Assembly: GCA_910586015.1 (NCBI GenBank)
Contig: CAJUGJ010000016.1
Coordinates: 1 to 64,000, forward strand
Length of the DNA: 64,000 bases
Source: an uncultured Lachnospiraceae bacterium
GTDB lineage: Bacteria > Bacillota > Clostridia > Lachnospirales > Lachnospiraceae
Direction: 5' to 3'
This document shows positions 26,318 through 34,672 of this stretch, in pieces. How positions within the stretch are numbered: position 1 is the stretch's first letter; each line of letters starts with the position of its first letter. The notes beneath the pieces are model-generated. The model had not been told where the DNA came from. It saw only the letters and a list, made by a program, of their open reading frames with translations, and searched no databases. The position numbers and the translations under genes were made by a program.

Positions 26318-26337
26318 CAATATAAAGCAGAAAAAAA

Positions 26338-26652
26338 TTAGCAGCAGCCAGTTCCACATCCACAGTTACATCCGCAGTTTCCACCACCAATGCTGATTCC
26401 GCCATTACCACAGAAGCAAAGGATGAGTAAAATCCAGATGATACAACTGCAATCTCCACCACCTAAGATAGAACCACCACCGCAGCCGCCACATCCACAG
26501 TTGCAGCCGCCACAGCTTCCGCCGCCGATTCCAGTATTTCCATTACCGCAGAATAGGAGAATGATCAAAATGATCCAAATTGAATTATTACTTTCGCATC
26601 CACATCCACAGTTGCATCCACCGCCACAATTTGTTGCTGATAAATCACTCAT
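26338..26652 (-). CDS. Gly/Cys-rich protein with two hydrophobic repeats (coat-like)
   Basis: A 104-residue protein dominated by Gly and Cys, ending in CGTGCC. It is an internal duplication: each half has a Cys/Gly tract (NCGGGCNCGCGC), a hydrophobic stretch (SIWIILIILLFCGNG and CIIWILLILCFCGNG), then GIGGGSCGG or SIGGGNCG. Databases often name similar low-complexity Firmicute proteins after chorion HCB proteins; that reflects composition, not function. Candidates are a cross-linked spore-surface protein or a small membrane-active protein. TTTGGAGG lies upstream of the ATG, and a strong terminator follows. Confidence 0.75.
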   Translation of the reverse strand: MSDLSATNCGGGCNCGCGCESNNSIWIILIILLFCGNGNTGIGGGSCGGCNCGCGGCGGGSILGGGDCSCIIWILLILCFCGNGGISIGGGNCGCNCGCGTGCC

Positions 26653-26774
26653 GATAAATCCTCCAAAAGAAATTTATTTTTACAATGTATATTATGTACT
26701 ATGGCTTGCCTTATTTCCTCAAACTATGAAAAATTTCACGGATTTTCTTCTTACATATTAATAGGACAATAAAA

Positions 26775-26808
26775 AAGAGTTGTTACAATCTATTTTGCAA
26801 CAACTCTT
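26775..26808 (-). terminator. Terminator of the subtilase gene (minus strand)
   Basis: AAGAGTTGTT (26775-26784) and AACAACTCTT (26799-26808) with further CAA/TTG pairing inside. Read on the minus strand it ends in a T-run of six. It belongs to the same hairpin family as 20872-20919 and 52997-53048. Confidence 0.85.
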
Positions 26809-26824
26809 ATAATGGAACAACTTT

Positions 26825-27742
26825 TTAAATAGAAAGTAATTTTTTAATATTTAATAATCCAGCTCCTTGTTCTTCTTCTGGACGCCCTAAATCGTCACAG
26901 CTATCCCAAAGTTTTTCCTTGATTTCTTTTGGTGTTAATTTAGGATAAACCGAAAGTAGTAGTGCAATAGCTCCTGAAACCATAGGAGTTGCCATAGAAG
27001 TTCCACTTTTCACGACATAGAGATGTTTATTGCCATACCATCCTCCAGCTAGACCACAGCTTACAATATTACCCGCAGGAGCAACTAAATCTGGTTTACG
27101 GATACAATGTAAAATAGGACCTCGACCAGAATAGTTTTGAATTATTTTTCCATTGATGGATACAGGAATCGTATCATCTGCAGCACCTACTGTAATCACG
27201 GTACAACTGCTACCGGGAGCACAGATACTTCCATGATCTGGGCCTCCATTTCCAGCTGCTGTAACAACAACGATTCCATCATTCCAAACCTGCTCCACTT
27301 CTTCCATTAACTGTTCGATATCTTCTTTTGCAGTATCTTTTCCAGTTCCAAAAGAAAGATTTACAATTTGAATACCAAGATGTTCTCGTTCCTTTCGAAT
27401 CCAGCGAAGTGCATGAAGAACTTCTAAAATGTCACCTTCTCCACGATAATTTAATACTTTTCCAATAACCATATGACATTCAGGAGCAATTCCATAATAA
27501 TATCCTCCTGAAGCAAGACCAGTACCTCCTAAAATTCCGCAGATATGACTACCGTGTCCACAGTCGTCATAATATTGCTTTCTATTATATAAAAAGTCCC
27601 GAAATTTTATAATTCGGTCTTTTCCTTTCCAATCAGGATGTTTACATGCACCACTATCGAGGATAGCAACACAGACACCTTTTCCAAAAATGCCTTGTTG
27701 GTAGGCATATTCTGTATGGAGAATCTCATGAACCCGATTCAA
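26825..27742 (-). CDS. S8-family serine peptidase (intracellular subtilase type)
   Basis: A 305-residue subtilisin-like protease. The catalytic triad is complete: Asp29 in VAILDSGACKHPDW, His63 in GHGSHICGILGG, and Ser in SGTSMATPMVSGA, with the oxyanion Asn in VVTAAGNGGPDHG. There is no signal peptide and no obvious propeptide, so it should act in the cytoplasm or in the spore or mother-cell compartment. GGAGGG precedes the ATG. Its downstream neighbour on the same strand is the Gly/Cys-rich protein, with a terminator between them. Confidence 0.92.
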   Translation of the reverse strand: MNRVHEILHTEYAYQQGIFGKGVCVAILDSGACKHPDWKGKDRIIKFRDFLYNRKQYYDDCGHGSHICGILGGTGLASGGYYYGIAPECHMVIGKVLNYRGEGDILEVLHALRWIRKEREHLGIQIVNLSFGTGKDTAKEDIEQLMEEVEQVWNDGIVVVTAAGNGGPDHGSICAPGSSCTVITVGAADDTIPVSINGKIIQNYSGRGPILHCIRKPDLVAPAGNIVSCGLAGGWYGNKHLYVVKSGTSMATPMVSGAIALLLSVYPKLTPKEIKEKLWDSCDDLGRPEEEQGAGLLNIKKLLSI

Positions 27743-28191
27743 GATTTTCCCTCCTAAATCCTTTTATTTACCATATTCTAAGAGAAGAAGATACGTTCCC
27801 ATGTTTGATAGATAAGTTTTAAAGGACAAGGAGAATACATTTATTGTATTTCATTTAAAATATCATTTTTTTACTGTTACACAGTTTGCTCTTTTAATAA
27901 GTGGAAAAAACAAAAAAAATTCGCGTAAATGAATATTACACGAACTTTTCTTGCTTACTATAACATAACGATTAAAAAATATCAAGTAAAAAGATGCTAA
28001 ATATCAAAATTTTATGAGTTCATTATTAAAATTTCTATCTTATTTTCCATATTTATACTTTTTAATACGAATCTAAATTCCTAAAATATTATATAATTTC
28101 AAAGATATGTATTATTTTTTCGTGTAATATTCATTTTCACGTCTGTTTTATAAATTTTATTAGAACTTTTAAATAGAAGGGAAGACATGAA
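27743..28191. other. 449-bp AT-rich intergenic region upstream of the TnpB-like gene
   Basis: Separates the divergent subtilase and TnpB-like genes. No convincing ORF. It holds an 18-bp inverted repeat pair (27927-27944 and 28119-28136) and a TATAAT at 28092-28097 without a clear -35 box. AGAAGGGAAG at about 28174-28183 is the ribosome site region of the TnpB-like gene. It is markedly AT-rich. Confidence 0.6.
27927..28136. repeat. 18-bp inverted repeat pair flanking 174 bp
   Basis: AAATGAATATTACACGAA (27927-27944) is the exact reverse complement of TTCGTGTAATATTCATTT (28119-28136). Similarity fades beyond the 18 bp on both sides. The arms are too far apart for an ordinary hairpin; they could be the ends of a relic mobile element, paired operators, or a long-range RNA stem. 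Confidence 0.8.
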
Positions 28192-29433
28192 ATGAAACAG
28201 GGATGGATAACTATAACTTATCAGTTTTTACTGTTTCAAAAATCGAATGTTTGCATTGATACAACAAGAGAATTATATAATCAAGTTTTGAAGTTTTATT
28301 ATATTTTATTATCTGAACATAATGAATTATTAAAATTATCAGATCATTTATTATTACGGGAACTAGAAATTCTTACAATTGGAACAAAAGAACAAAAAAG
28401 TGCAAAAATCAATCCTAAAATTCCATTAGAAGGTTTCCCAAAACTTCCAATATATTTTCGAAGAGCTGCTATCAGTGCGGCAATTGGAATGATGCGAAGT
28501 TATAAGAAACGGATAGAATCTTGGGAGTATTCAAAGGAAACTCAAGAAAAGAAGTGTCCTTCTTCACCGACTAGATTTTTAGCAGCACCAGTATTTTATA
28601 AAGGCATGTATCGAAATTTTAATCAAAAAGAAATTGAGTTAAAAGTCTTTACAGGAAAAAGGTGGGAATGGATATATAGTAAATTAAAAGGAAGAAAGTT
28701 ACCAGACAATGGTAAGGCATGTTCGCCAATTCTAAAACAAAAAGGAAAACAGATATTTTTGTATGTTCCAGTTAAACTTCCCGTTTCAGATATCCGTACC
28801 ATTCGAGAAAGAATGAATATACAGGAAAACTTTTTAGCACTTGCTGTTCCAAATGGAGATTGTATGGCAGTAGGAGTTGTATTTGAAATGACAAATGTTA
28901 TAGCTACTCGCTTTTTTTATGGAGGTAAAGAAATGAAAGCATACTGTGAGCGGGTGCTGTATAGATTGAGAAAAAGCTGGAAAAGCAGAGGAGAAACACA
29001 AAATTTACAAAAACAGAATGAAAAATTTATAAATTCTCGTTGGTATAAAAAAATTGCGGCGATTCATGAAAATTATACCCATCAAATTAGTCATCAAATT
29101 ATAGAATATTGTAAACAACAACAAATTTCTATGATTGTTGTACCTAAATATCAAGAAATGACAGATATTTTAAATCGAAGGTATTATGGATGGCTAGGAA
29201 GAAGCTTGATTTCAAAATTAAAATATAAAGCATTTCGTCAAGGAATTATAGTGAGTAGTATACGACCTTATCATATGACTAATCAATGTAGTAATTGTGG
29301 GGCTAAGATTAAGAGAAATAAAGACCATCCATTACTTTTTGAGTGTCCAAATGGTCACAATGGCAATTTTGCTAGAAATACAGCAATAAACCTTGGTTTT
29401 CGTTTTTTAAAATATAATTTAGATGATTTATGA
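28192..29433 (+). CDS. TnpB-like protein with apparently inactive RuvC nuclease (TldR-type candidate)
   Basis: A 413-residue TnpB homologue judged by overall plan: N-terminal segment YQFLLFQKSNVCIDTTRELY, a central domain, a helical YTHQISHQIIEYCKQQQ before the second RuvC motif, and a C-terminal zinc ribbon CSNCGAKI with CPNGH (about 366-389). The catalytic acids appear lost. RuvC-I, normally like GIDLGI, reads LAVPNG (about 217-222). RuvC-II, normally IEDL, reads VVPKY (about 316-320). RuvC-III, normally DxNAAxN, reads ARNTAIN (about 394-400). The frame is intact over the whole length, arguing for selection rather than decay. No TnpA is adjacent. RNA-guided DNA binding without cutting is the inferred function. 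Confidence 0.8.
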   Translation: MKQGWITITYQFLLFQKSNVCIDTTRELYNQVLKFYYILLSEHNELLKLSDHLLLRELEILTIGTKEQKSAKINPKIPLEGFPKLPIYFRRAAISAAIGMMRSYKKRIESWEYSKETQEKKCPSSPTRFLAAPVFYKGMYRNFNQKEIELKVFTGKRWEWIYSKLKGRKLPDNGKACSPILKQKGKQIFLYVPVKLPVSDIRTIRERMNIQENFLALAVPNGDCMAVGVVFEMTNVIATRFFYGGKEMKAYCERVLYRLRKSWKSRGETQNLQKQNEKFINSRWYKKIAAIHENYTHQISHQIIEYCKQQQISMIVVPKYQEMTDILNRRYYGWLGRSLISKLKYKAFRQGIIVSSIRPYHMTNQCSNCGAKIKRNKDHPLLFECPNGHNGNFARNTAINLGFRFLKYNLDDL

Positions 29434-29447
29434 TTAATAACGTATGT

Positions 29448-29482
29448 ACGAAATATTTCTGATGAATTAGAATATATTTCGT
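29448..29482 (+). other. Imperfect hairpin downstream of the TnpB-like gene
   Basis: ACGAAATATTTCT (29448-29460) pairs with AGAATATATTTCGT (29469-29482), with one bulge. It starts 15 nt after the stop codon. In active TnpB loci the omega RNA spans the gene's 3' end and downstream bases, so this could be part of a guide-RNA scaffold; unproven. Confidence 0.45.
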
Positions 29483-29514
29483 TTCATATAAAATTCTGCG
29501 GAAACGTCAGATAA

Positions 29515-29539
29515 AAAAGCAAGGAAATTCCTTGCTTTT
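29515..29539 (+). terminator. Rho-independent terminator after the TnpB-like gene
   Basis: AAAAGCAAGGA (29515-29525), loop AAT, TCCTTGCTTTT (29529-29539). It ends the TnpB-like transcript 80-110 nt after the stop codon, leaving room for a short non-coding tail, and isolates it from the glycan locus. Confidence 0.85.
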
Positions 29540-29675
29540 GAGAGTTCCATACCGCTCGTCTCTGCTAAATTTGAAAAAAGAATGATTTCAAACTGCACAG
29601 GCAAAGTGAAATAGTTTAGTTATTCAAAGTATGGTGAGATATTGAAAATTACTAATTAAAAATAAAATTTAGTAA

Positions 29676-29694
29676 AGGAATAAGGATTATTCCT
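29676..29694 (+). promoter_or_regulatory. Hairpin next to the start of the glycan operon
   Basis: AGGAATAA (29676-29683), loop GGA, TTATTCCT (29687-29694): a perfect 8-bp stem ending ten bases before the first glycosyltransferase ATG. It occupies the Shine-Dalgarno-like AGGA region, leaving only a weak GAGAG near the start, so it may hold translation down or serve as an operator. Confidence 0.45.
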
Positions 29695-29704
29695 AGAGAG
29701 ATAA

Positions 29705-30898
29705 ATGAAAAAAGCATTAATAATAACAACAATTAGTGGATTTCTTTCCAAATTTGAAATGAATGATGTAAAGATTTTACAGGAATATGGCTATGATATT
29801 CATTATGCGTCAAATTTTCATAATCCTACTTATTCCTTTGATATAGGAGAGTTAAAAAAACAGGGAATTAAACTACATCATGTAGATATTGAAAAAAGTC
29901 CCTTAGCGGCAGCAAAGAATATAAAAGCATTAAAACAAGTAAAAGAGATTATTGATCGTGAAAAGATTTTTTTAGTTCACTGTCATAATCCTATAGGAGC
30001 AGTTGTTGGAAGAGTTGCTTCACATTTTAGTAAAATGAAGCCCTATGTTATATATACTGCACATGGTTTTCATTTTTATAAAGGAGCACCATTAAAAAAC
30101 TGGATACTATATTATACAGCAGAAAAGTTTTTAGCACATAAAACAGATTTAATTATTACGATAAATCAAGAAGATTATAATAGAGCAAAAAAATTTAGAC
30201 TCAAAGATAATGGAAGAGTAGAATGGATTCATGGGGTTGGTGTGGATATAGAGCGATTTCAACCCAGATTAGAAAAAAGAGCAGTAAAACGAAATGAATT
30301 AAAAATTCCTAAAAATGTTTTTCATATTGTAACCGTAGCAGAATTAAATAAAAATAAAAACCAAAAAGTTATTATACAGGCAATCGCACATCTAGGGAAA
30401 AAAGATATTTATTATAGTATTTGTGGAAAGGGAAAAAATTTTAAAAATCTTGAAAAACTAATTAAAAAGTATCATTTAGAAAAACAAGTACATTTACTAG
30501 GATATCGAAAGGATATAGAAGAAATTCTTCAAACTGCGGATTGTTTTGTATTTCCATCTATTCGAGAAGGACTTGGTATTGCAGCGATAGAAGCTCTTGC
30601 AGTAGGGATACCGCTTATTGTTGCCGATAATAGAGGGACAAGAGAATATACAAAAAATAATTATAATGGAATTATATGTAATGCAAATAATGTTAAAGAT
30701 TTTGAAAAAGCAATAAAGCGATTTTATTATGATATAAATTATCGAAAAAATCTTTCCTCTCATTGTCGGGAAATAGCACAAGAATATAGTATAGAAGCTA
30801 TTAATAAAAGAATGCACCAGATTTATAAAATGGCAGATCAGAATGTACAAAAACGAATAGTAAAATATGGTATGATATTATGGCAGAAAGAAAAGTAG
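29705..30898 (+). CDS. Glycosyltransferase family 4 (EpsD/CapM-like)
   Basis: A 397-residue GT-B enzyme predicted to add an early sugar to a lipid-linked surface glycan on the cytoplasmic face. The N-terminal half has the EpsD-like pattern VHCHNPIGAVVGRVASHF and IYTAHGFHFYKGAPLKNW. The C-terminal half has the GT4 donor-binding region FPSIREGLGIAAIEALAVG with its Glu pair, then DNRGTREY. It is the first gene of the surface-glycan locus, overlapping the next gene by 19 bp. Acceptor and donor cannot be read from the sequence. Confidence 0.88.
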   Translation: MKKALIITTISGFLSKFEMNDVKILQEYGYDIHYASNFHNPTYSFDIGELKKQGIKLHHVDIEKSPLAAAKNIKALKQVKEIIDREKIFLVHCHNPIGAVVGRVASHFSKMKPYVIYTAHGFHFYKGAPLKNWILYYTAEKFLAHKTDLIITINQEDYNRAKKFRLKDNGRVEWIHGVGVDIERFQPRLEKRAVKRNELKIPKNVFHIVTVAELNKNKNQKVIIQAIAHLGKKDIYYSICGKGKNFKNLEKLIKKYHLEKQVHLLGYRKDIEEILQTADCFVFPSIREGLGIAAIEALAVGIPLIVADNRGTREYTKNNYNGIICNANNVKDFEKAIKRFYYDINYRKNLSSHCREIAQEYSIEAINKRMHQIYKMADQNVQKRIVKYGMILWQKEK

Positions 30899-33075
30899 AG
30901 ATTTCCGTTATTATGGGGGTGTACAATCCATGGAATCAAAGTATCTTAAAAAATGCAGTAAATTCTATTCTAAATCAAAGTTTTCAAGATTTTGAATTTA
31001 TTATTTATAATGATGGCTCTCATCCAAAAACGGAATCGTATATACGAGAATTAAAAAAATTAGATGAAAGAATTCTTTTAATAGGAAAAAAAGAGAACCA
31101 TGGACTTGCTTTTTCATTAAATAGTTGTATTGATATAGCAAAGGGAAGATATATTGCACGAATGGACGCAGATGATATTTCTCTTCCGGATAGATTAAAA
31201 ATTCAGTATGAATTTTTAGAAAATCATCCAAAATATGCGTGGTGTGGATGTAATACAAAATTGTTTGATGAACAGGGAATCTGGGGAAAAAGAGATATGC
31301 CAGAAAACCCAAAATACTGTAATTATTTAAAATATTCTCCTTATATACATCCAACAGTGATGTATCGAAAAACAATATTTAAAGATAATATTAGATATTT
31401 AGAAACACAAGAAACATTACGGTGTGAAGATTATGAAATTTTTATGAGATTTTATAGACAGGGATTACAAGGATATAATATTCAACAATATCTATTTTGT
31501 TATCGAGAGAATAAAGAATCTTTTCAAAAAAGAAAAATGAAATATCGTATTAATGAAGCCAAAATTCGGTATCGAAATTTCAAAGAAATGAATATTTTAT
31601 TTCCAATAGGCTGGCTATATGTACTAAGACCAATTATTGCAGGATTTCTTCCTAATGATTTAATTGCATGGATAAAGCGAAGAGAATTTATAAATAGAGA
31701 AGATATAGCATTAATTAAACGTATACACACATATGAAAATATGTTAAGAAAAGATACAGTAAAACTGACTACTTTACAATCTTATTCACAATTTTATACA
31801 AAAGAAATATCAATACAAGATCAATTATATTTACATATATTTACTCCAACACTTCTCTTTTTTGTAGAATGGGTTTTGATACAGGCAAAAAATTCCAGAA
31901 AACAAAGATTATATTTTCTAGCAAGAGATGGGTATTTTATGTATCTTGTAGCAAAACAAATCTGTACAGCAAAAAAAATACATATAGATTTAAAATATTT
32001 GAATGTATCACGCTATTCTCTACGGGCAGCACAATATCATTTATTAGGGAAAAAAAGTCTTGATTTTATTTGTATTGGAGGAATCTGTGTTACTTTTGAG
32101 AAAATCATGAAAAGAGCATGTCTTACAGAACAAGAAGCAAAGCAAATTGCAGAACTTTGTGATTATTCAGATAAATATACAAAAATTTTAAATTATAAAG
32201 AAATACAGAAATTAAAAAAACTTCTTTATAATATACCACTATTTTTTCAATATATGAATCAACATTCAAAAATAACTTATCCAAACACTATTGGTTATCT
32301 AATACAGGAAGGATTATTAGAAGAAGTACCTTATGCTATAGTAGACAGTGGATGGACTGGAACCTTACAACAAAGTTTAGAACAGTTACTATGGTCTGTA
32401 CAATCTTTGAAAAAGAAAAAAATAGAGGGATATTATTTTGGACTATATGAAATCCCAAAAAATACAGATAGAAAATATTATCATGGATATTATTTTGAGC
32501 CACATAACTATATTAGAAGAAAGGTACATTTTTCAAATTGTCTTTTTGAGGCAGTCTATTCAGCACCAGAAGCAATGACAATAGGTTATCAGAAAGAGAA
32601 AAATAGATATATACCATTAAAGAATAAACAAATAAATCCAAATACAGAGATAATAAAAATACAGGAACAACTTCTGAAAAATTATTTAAAAGAATACTTA
32701 AAGAAAGAAAATTTAGAGAAAATATTTTTGAATACTAAAAGTTCAACTAAAATAGTAGAAAATATACTTACTACATTTATGAGTACACCAAAGGAATTTG
32801 AAGTAAATTATTTTGGAGAATATTTATTTTGTGATGATGTGTTAGAAGGACAGATGCAATGTGTAGCTGCTAAACTATCTAATGAAGAGATTCATAAGCA
32901 GAGATTTTTAAATAAGTTATTGATTATGTTGGGATTTCGAAATACTGAGATTCATGAAAGTGCATGGATAGAAGGAAGTATAGTCCGAAATAAAACAAAG
33001 GTTATATCAAATCTTTATCATGCGGTTCTATATAAGTATTTTATATATATAAGAAAGGTATTACAAAAAAGGTGA
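30880..33075 (+). CDS. Glycosyltransferase family 2 fused to an LARDG/DSGWTG module
   Basis: A 731-residue two-part protein. Residues about 1-230 are a GT2 domain: ISVIMGVYNPWNQ, YNDGSHPKTE, and the metal motif ARMDADDIS. Residues about 320-530 form another module with LYFLARDGYFMYLVAKQI, LNVSRYSLRAAQYH and YAIVDSGWTGTLQQSL. The same module, in the form FLSRDGDIL, WSRAAATK and DIGWAGSG, is fused to a HAD domain in the protein at 44576-46621. The module's function is unknown to me; context suggests transfer or phosphorylation of glycan units. It overlaps the ABC permease by 4 bp. Confidence 0.8.
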   Translation: MAERKVEISVIMGVYNPWNQSILKNAVNSILNQSFQDFEFIIYNDGSHPKTESYIRELKKLDERILLIGKKENHGLAFSLNSCIDIAKGRYIARMDADDISLPDRLKIQYEFLENHPKYAWCGCNTKLFDEQGIWGKRDMPENPKYCNYLKYSPYIHPTVMYRKTIFKDNIRYLETQETLRCEDYEIFMRFYRQGLQGYNIQQYLFCYRENKESFQKRKMKYRINEAKIRYRNFKEMNILFPIGWLYVLRPIIAGFLPNDLIAWIKRREFINREDIALIKRIHTYENMLRKDTVKLTTLQSYSQFYTKEISIQDQLYLHIFTPTLLFFVEWVLIQAKNSRKQRLYFLARDGYFMYLVAKQICTAKKIHIDLKYLNVSRYSLRAAQYHLLGKKSLDFICIGGICVTFEKIMKRACLTEQEAKQIAELCDYSDKYTKILNYKEIQKLKKLLYNIPLFFQYMNQHSKITYPNTIGYLIQEGLLEEVPYAIVDSGWTGTLQQSLEQLLWSVQSLKKKKIEGYYFGLYEIPKNTDRKYYHGYYFEPHNYIRRKVHFSNCLFEAVYSAPEAMTIGYQKEKNRYIPLKNKQINPNTEIIKIQEQLLKNYLKEYLKKENLEKIFLNTKSSTKIVENILTTFMSTPKEFEVNYFGEYLFCDDVLEGQMQCVAAKLSNEEIHKQRFLNKLLIMLGFRNTEIHESAWIEGSIVRNKTKVISNLYHAVLYKYFIYIRKVLQKR

Positions 33076-33863
33076 AATATAATAAAAAGATAAGACAAAA
33101 AAAAGATAATACACAATATTTTTTTGTAATCAAAGAACTGACATTAAGAGAAATAAAAAGAAAATATGCCAGAAGTTATTTGGGAATTTTATGGAGTGTA
33201 TTAAATCCACTATTGACTATGATAGTTATGTCATTAATTTTTTCTACTATGTTTCGACATTCTATAGAAAATTTTCCTATTTATTATCTGACAGGAAATA
33301 TTTTATGGACTTTATTTAGTACAGCAACAAATTCAGCAATGTCAGCTTTAGTAGACAATCGCTCTCTTTTACAAAAAGCAAAACTTCCAAAGCAGACATT
33401 TGTATTAGCACGAATTTATACAACTATTATTAATTTTGGTTATACATGTATTGCCTATATCTTAATGTTGCTTATATTTCATATAAAACCCAGTATAACT
33501 ATGATGTTATTTCCTATTGACATTTTTTTTTCACTGCTTTTTGCAATAGGAATTGGTTATACACTGTCTATTATTTATGTTTTTTTTGCAGATATAAAAC
33601 ATTTATATTCTATTGTACTAACTTTGTGGATGTATTTATCGGCGCTATTTTATCCAATTGCAAGTTTACCAGAGAGTATGAAAAGAGTTGTAGAAATGAA
33701 TCCTATATATATTTCTATTGCAATTGCTAGAGATTGTATGATGTATCAGACAATATCAGAATATATGTTGTGGGTAAAACTGGTGTTATGGGGGATAGGA
33801 AGTTTTCTTATAGGATTTTTTATTTTTAAGAAAAAGGAAAATTTAGTTATGCAAAAAATATAA
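33072..33863 (+). CDS. ABC-2 polysaccharide exporter permease (Wzm/TagG-like)
   Basis: Membrane half of an exporter for lipid-linked polysaccharide or teichoic-acid-like polymers. The 263 residues start with the family helix LREIKRKYARSYLGILWSVL followed by LNPLLTMIVMS, then about six membrane segments, ending in FFIFKKKE. GTG start overlapping the previous stop. The partner ATPase follows 17 bp later. Confidence 0.9.
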   Translation: MKYNKKIRQKKDNTQYFFVIKELTLREIKRKYARSYLGILWSVLNPLLTMIVMSLIFSTMFRHSIENFPIYYLTGNILWTLFSTATNSAMSALVDNRSLLQKAKLPKQTFVLARIYTTIINFGYTCIAYILMLLIFHIKPSITMMLFPIDIFFSLLFAIGIGYTLSIIYVFFADIKHLYSIVLTLWMYLSALFYPIASLPESMKRVVEMNPIYISIAIARDCMMYQTISEYMLWVKLVLWGIGSFLIGFFIFKKKENLVMQKI

Positions 33864-33880
33864 TTAGGAATTTTAAAAAT

Positions 33881-34636
33881 ATGGAAAGAGAATATTATGA
33901 AAAACCTGTTATTGAATTAAAAGATGTATGTATGAATTTTAAGGTAGCAACAAGTAATACATCAGGATTAAAAGAATATTTTATTCAGCGAATAAAACAT
34001 CAACTAACTTATCGGGAGTTAAAAGCATTAGATCATATCAATTTTAATATATATCAAGGAGAAGTTGTTGGAATTATTGGGACAAATGGTTCTGGGAAAA
34101 GCACCCTGTTAAAAATTATATCTGGTGCATTATTACCATCAAGCGGTCTTGTAAATGTGGATAGAAAAAAAGTTCAATTACTTACTCTCGGAACTGGATT
34201 TGATATGGAATTAACAGCTAAAGAAAATGTATATTTGAATGGTTCCATTATAGGATATACAAAAAAATTTTTAGACGAACATTATGATAAAATTGTGGAA
34301 TTTGCAGAATTAAAAGACTTTATGGAGGAGAAAGTAAAAAATTTTTCTTCTGGTATGATATCAAGATTAGGATTTTCTATTGCAACTATCAATGACGCAG
34401 CAGAAATTTTAATATTAGATGAAGTGTTAAGTGTAGGAGATGAATTTTTTAGAAGAAAAAGTTTAAAAAGAATAAAAGAAATGATACATGGAGGTTCAAC
34501 TGTCTTAATGGTATCTCATGGGATAGAAACTATTTTAGATAATTGTACTAAGGCAGTATGGATTGAAAAAGGAAAACTAAAAATGATAGGAACTCCAAAA
34601 GAAGTATGCAAAGCTTATGAGGAACATAGACAATAA
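33881..34636 (+). CDS. Polysaccharide exporter ATP-binding protein (Wzt/TagH-like, short form)
   Basis: A 251-residue ATPase with the features of polysaccharide exporters: a long N-terminal extension before the nucleotide fold (KEYFIQRIKHQLTYREL), Walker A GTNGSGKSTLL, signature FSSGMISRLGFSIA, Walker B EILILDEVLSVGDEFF. It lacks the extra C-terminal carbohydrate-binding domain of E. coli O9a Wzt, so chain-end recognition probably does not gate export. With the permease it forms the complete transporter. Confidence 0.92.
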   Translation: MEREYYEKPVIELKDVCMNFKVATSNTSGLKEYFIQRIKHQLTYRELKALDHINFNIYQGEVVGIIGTNGSGKSTLLKIISGALLPSSGLVNVDRKKVQLLTLGTGFDMELTAKENVYLNGSIIGYTKKFLDEHYDKIVEFAELKDFMEEKVKNFSSGMISRLGFSIATINDAAEILILDEVLSVGDEFFRRKSLKRIKEMIHGGSTVLMVSHGIETILDNCTKAVWIEKGKLKMIGTPKEVCKAYEEHRQ

Positions 34637-34672
34637 AATAATTTGTTATCTAAAATTTAAAGGAGAGTTGTT

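Noticed and set aside
26390..26761. Plus-strand open frame of 123 codons rich in Pro
   Set aside because: It is the complement of the Gly/Cys-rich minus-strand gene; the Pro-rich content is just Gly codons read backward, and it has no ribosome site.
27743..29704. Complete IS200/IS605-type transposon around the TnpB-like gene
   Set aside because: No TnpA-like ORF is nearby and no clear left and right ends of that family could be identified; the gene appears solitary.
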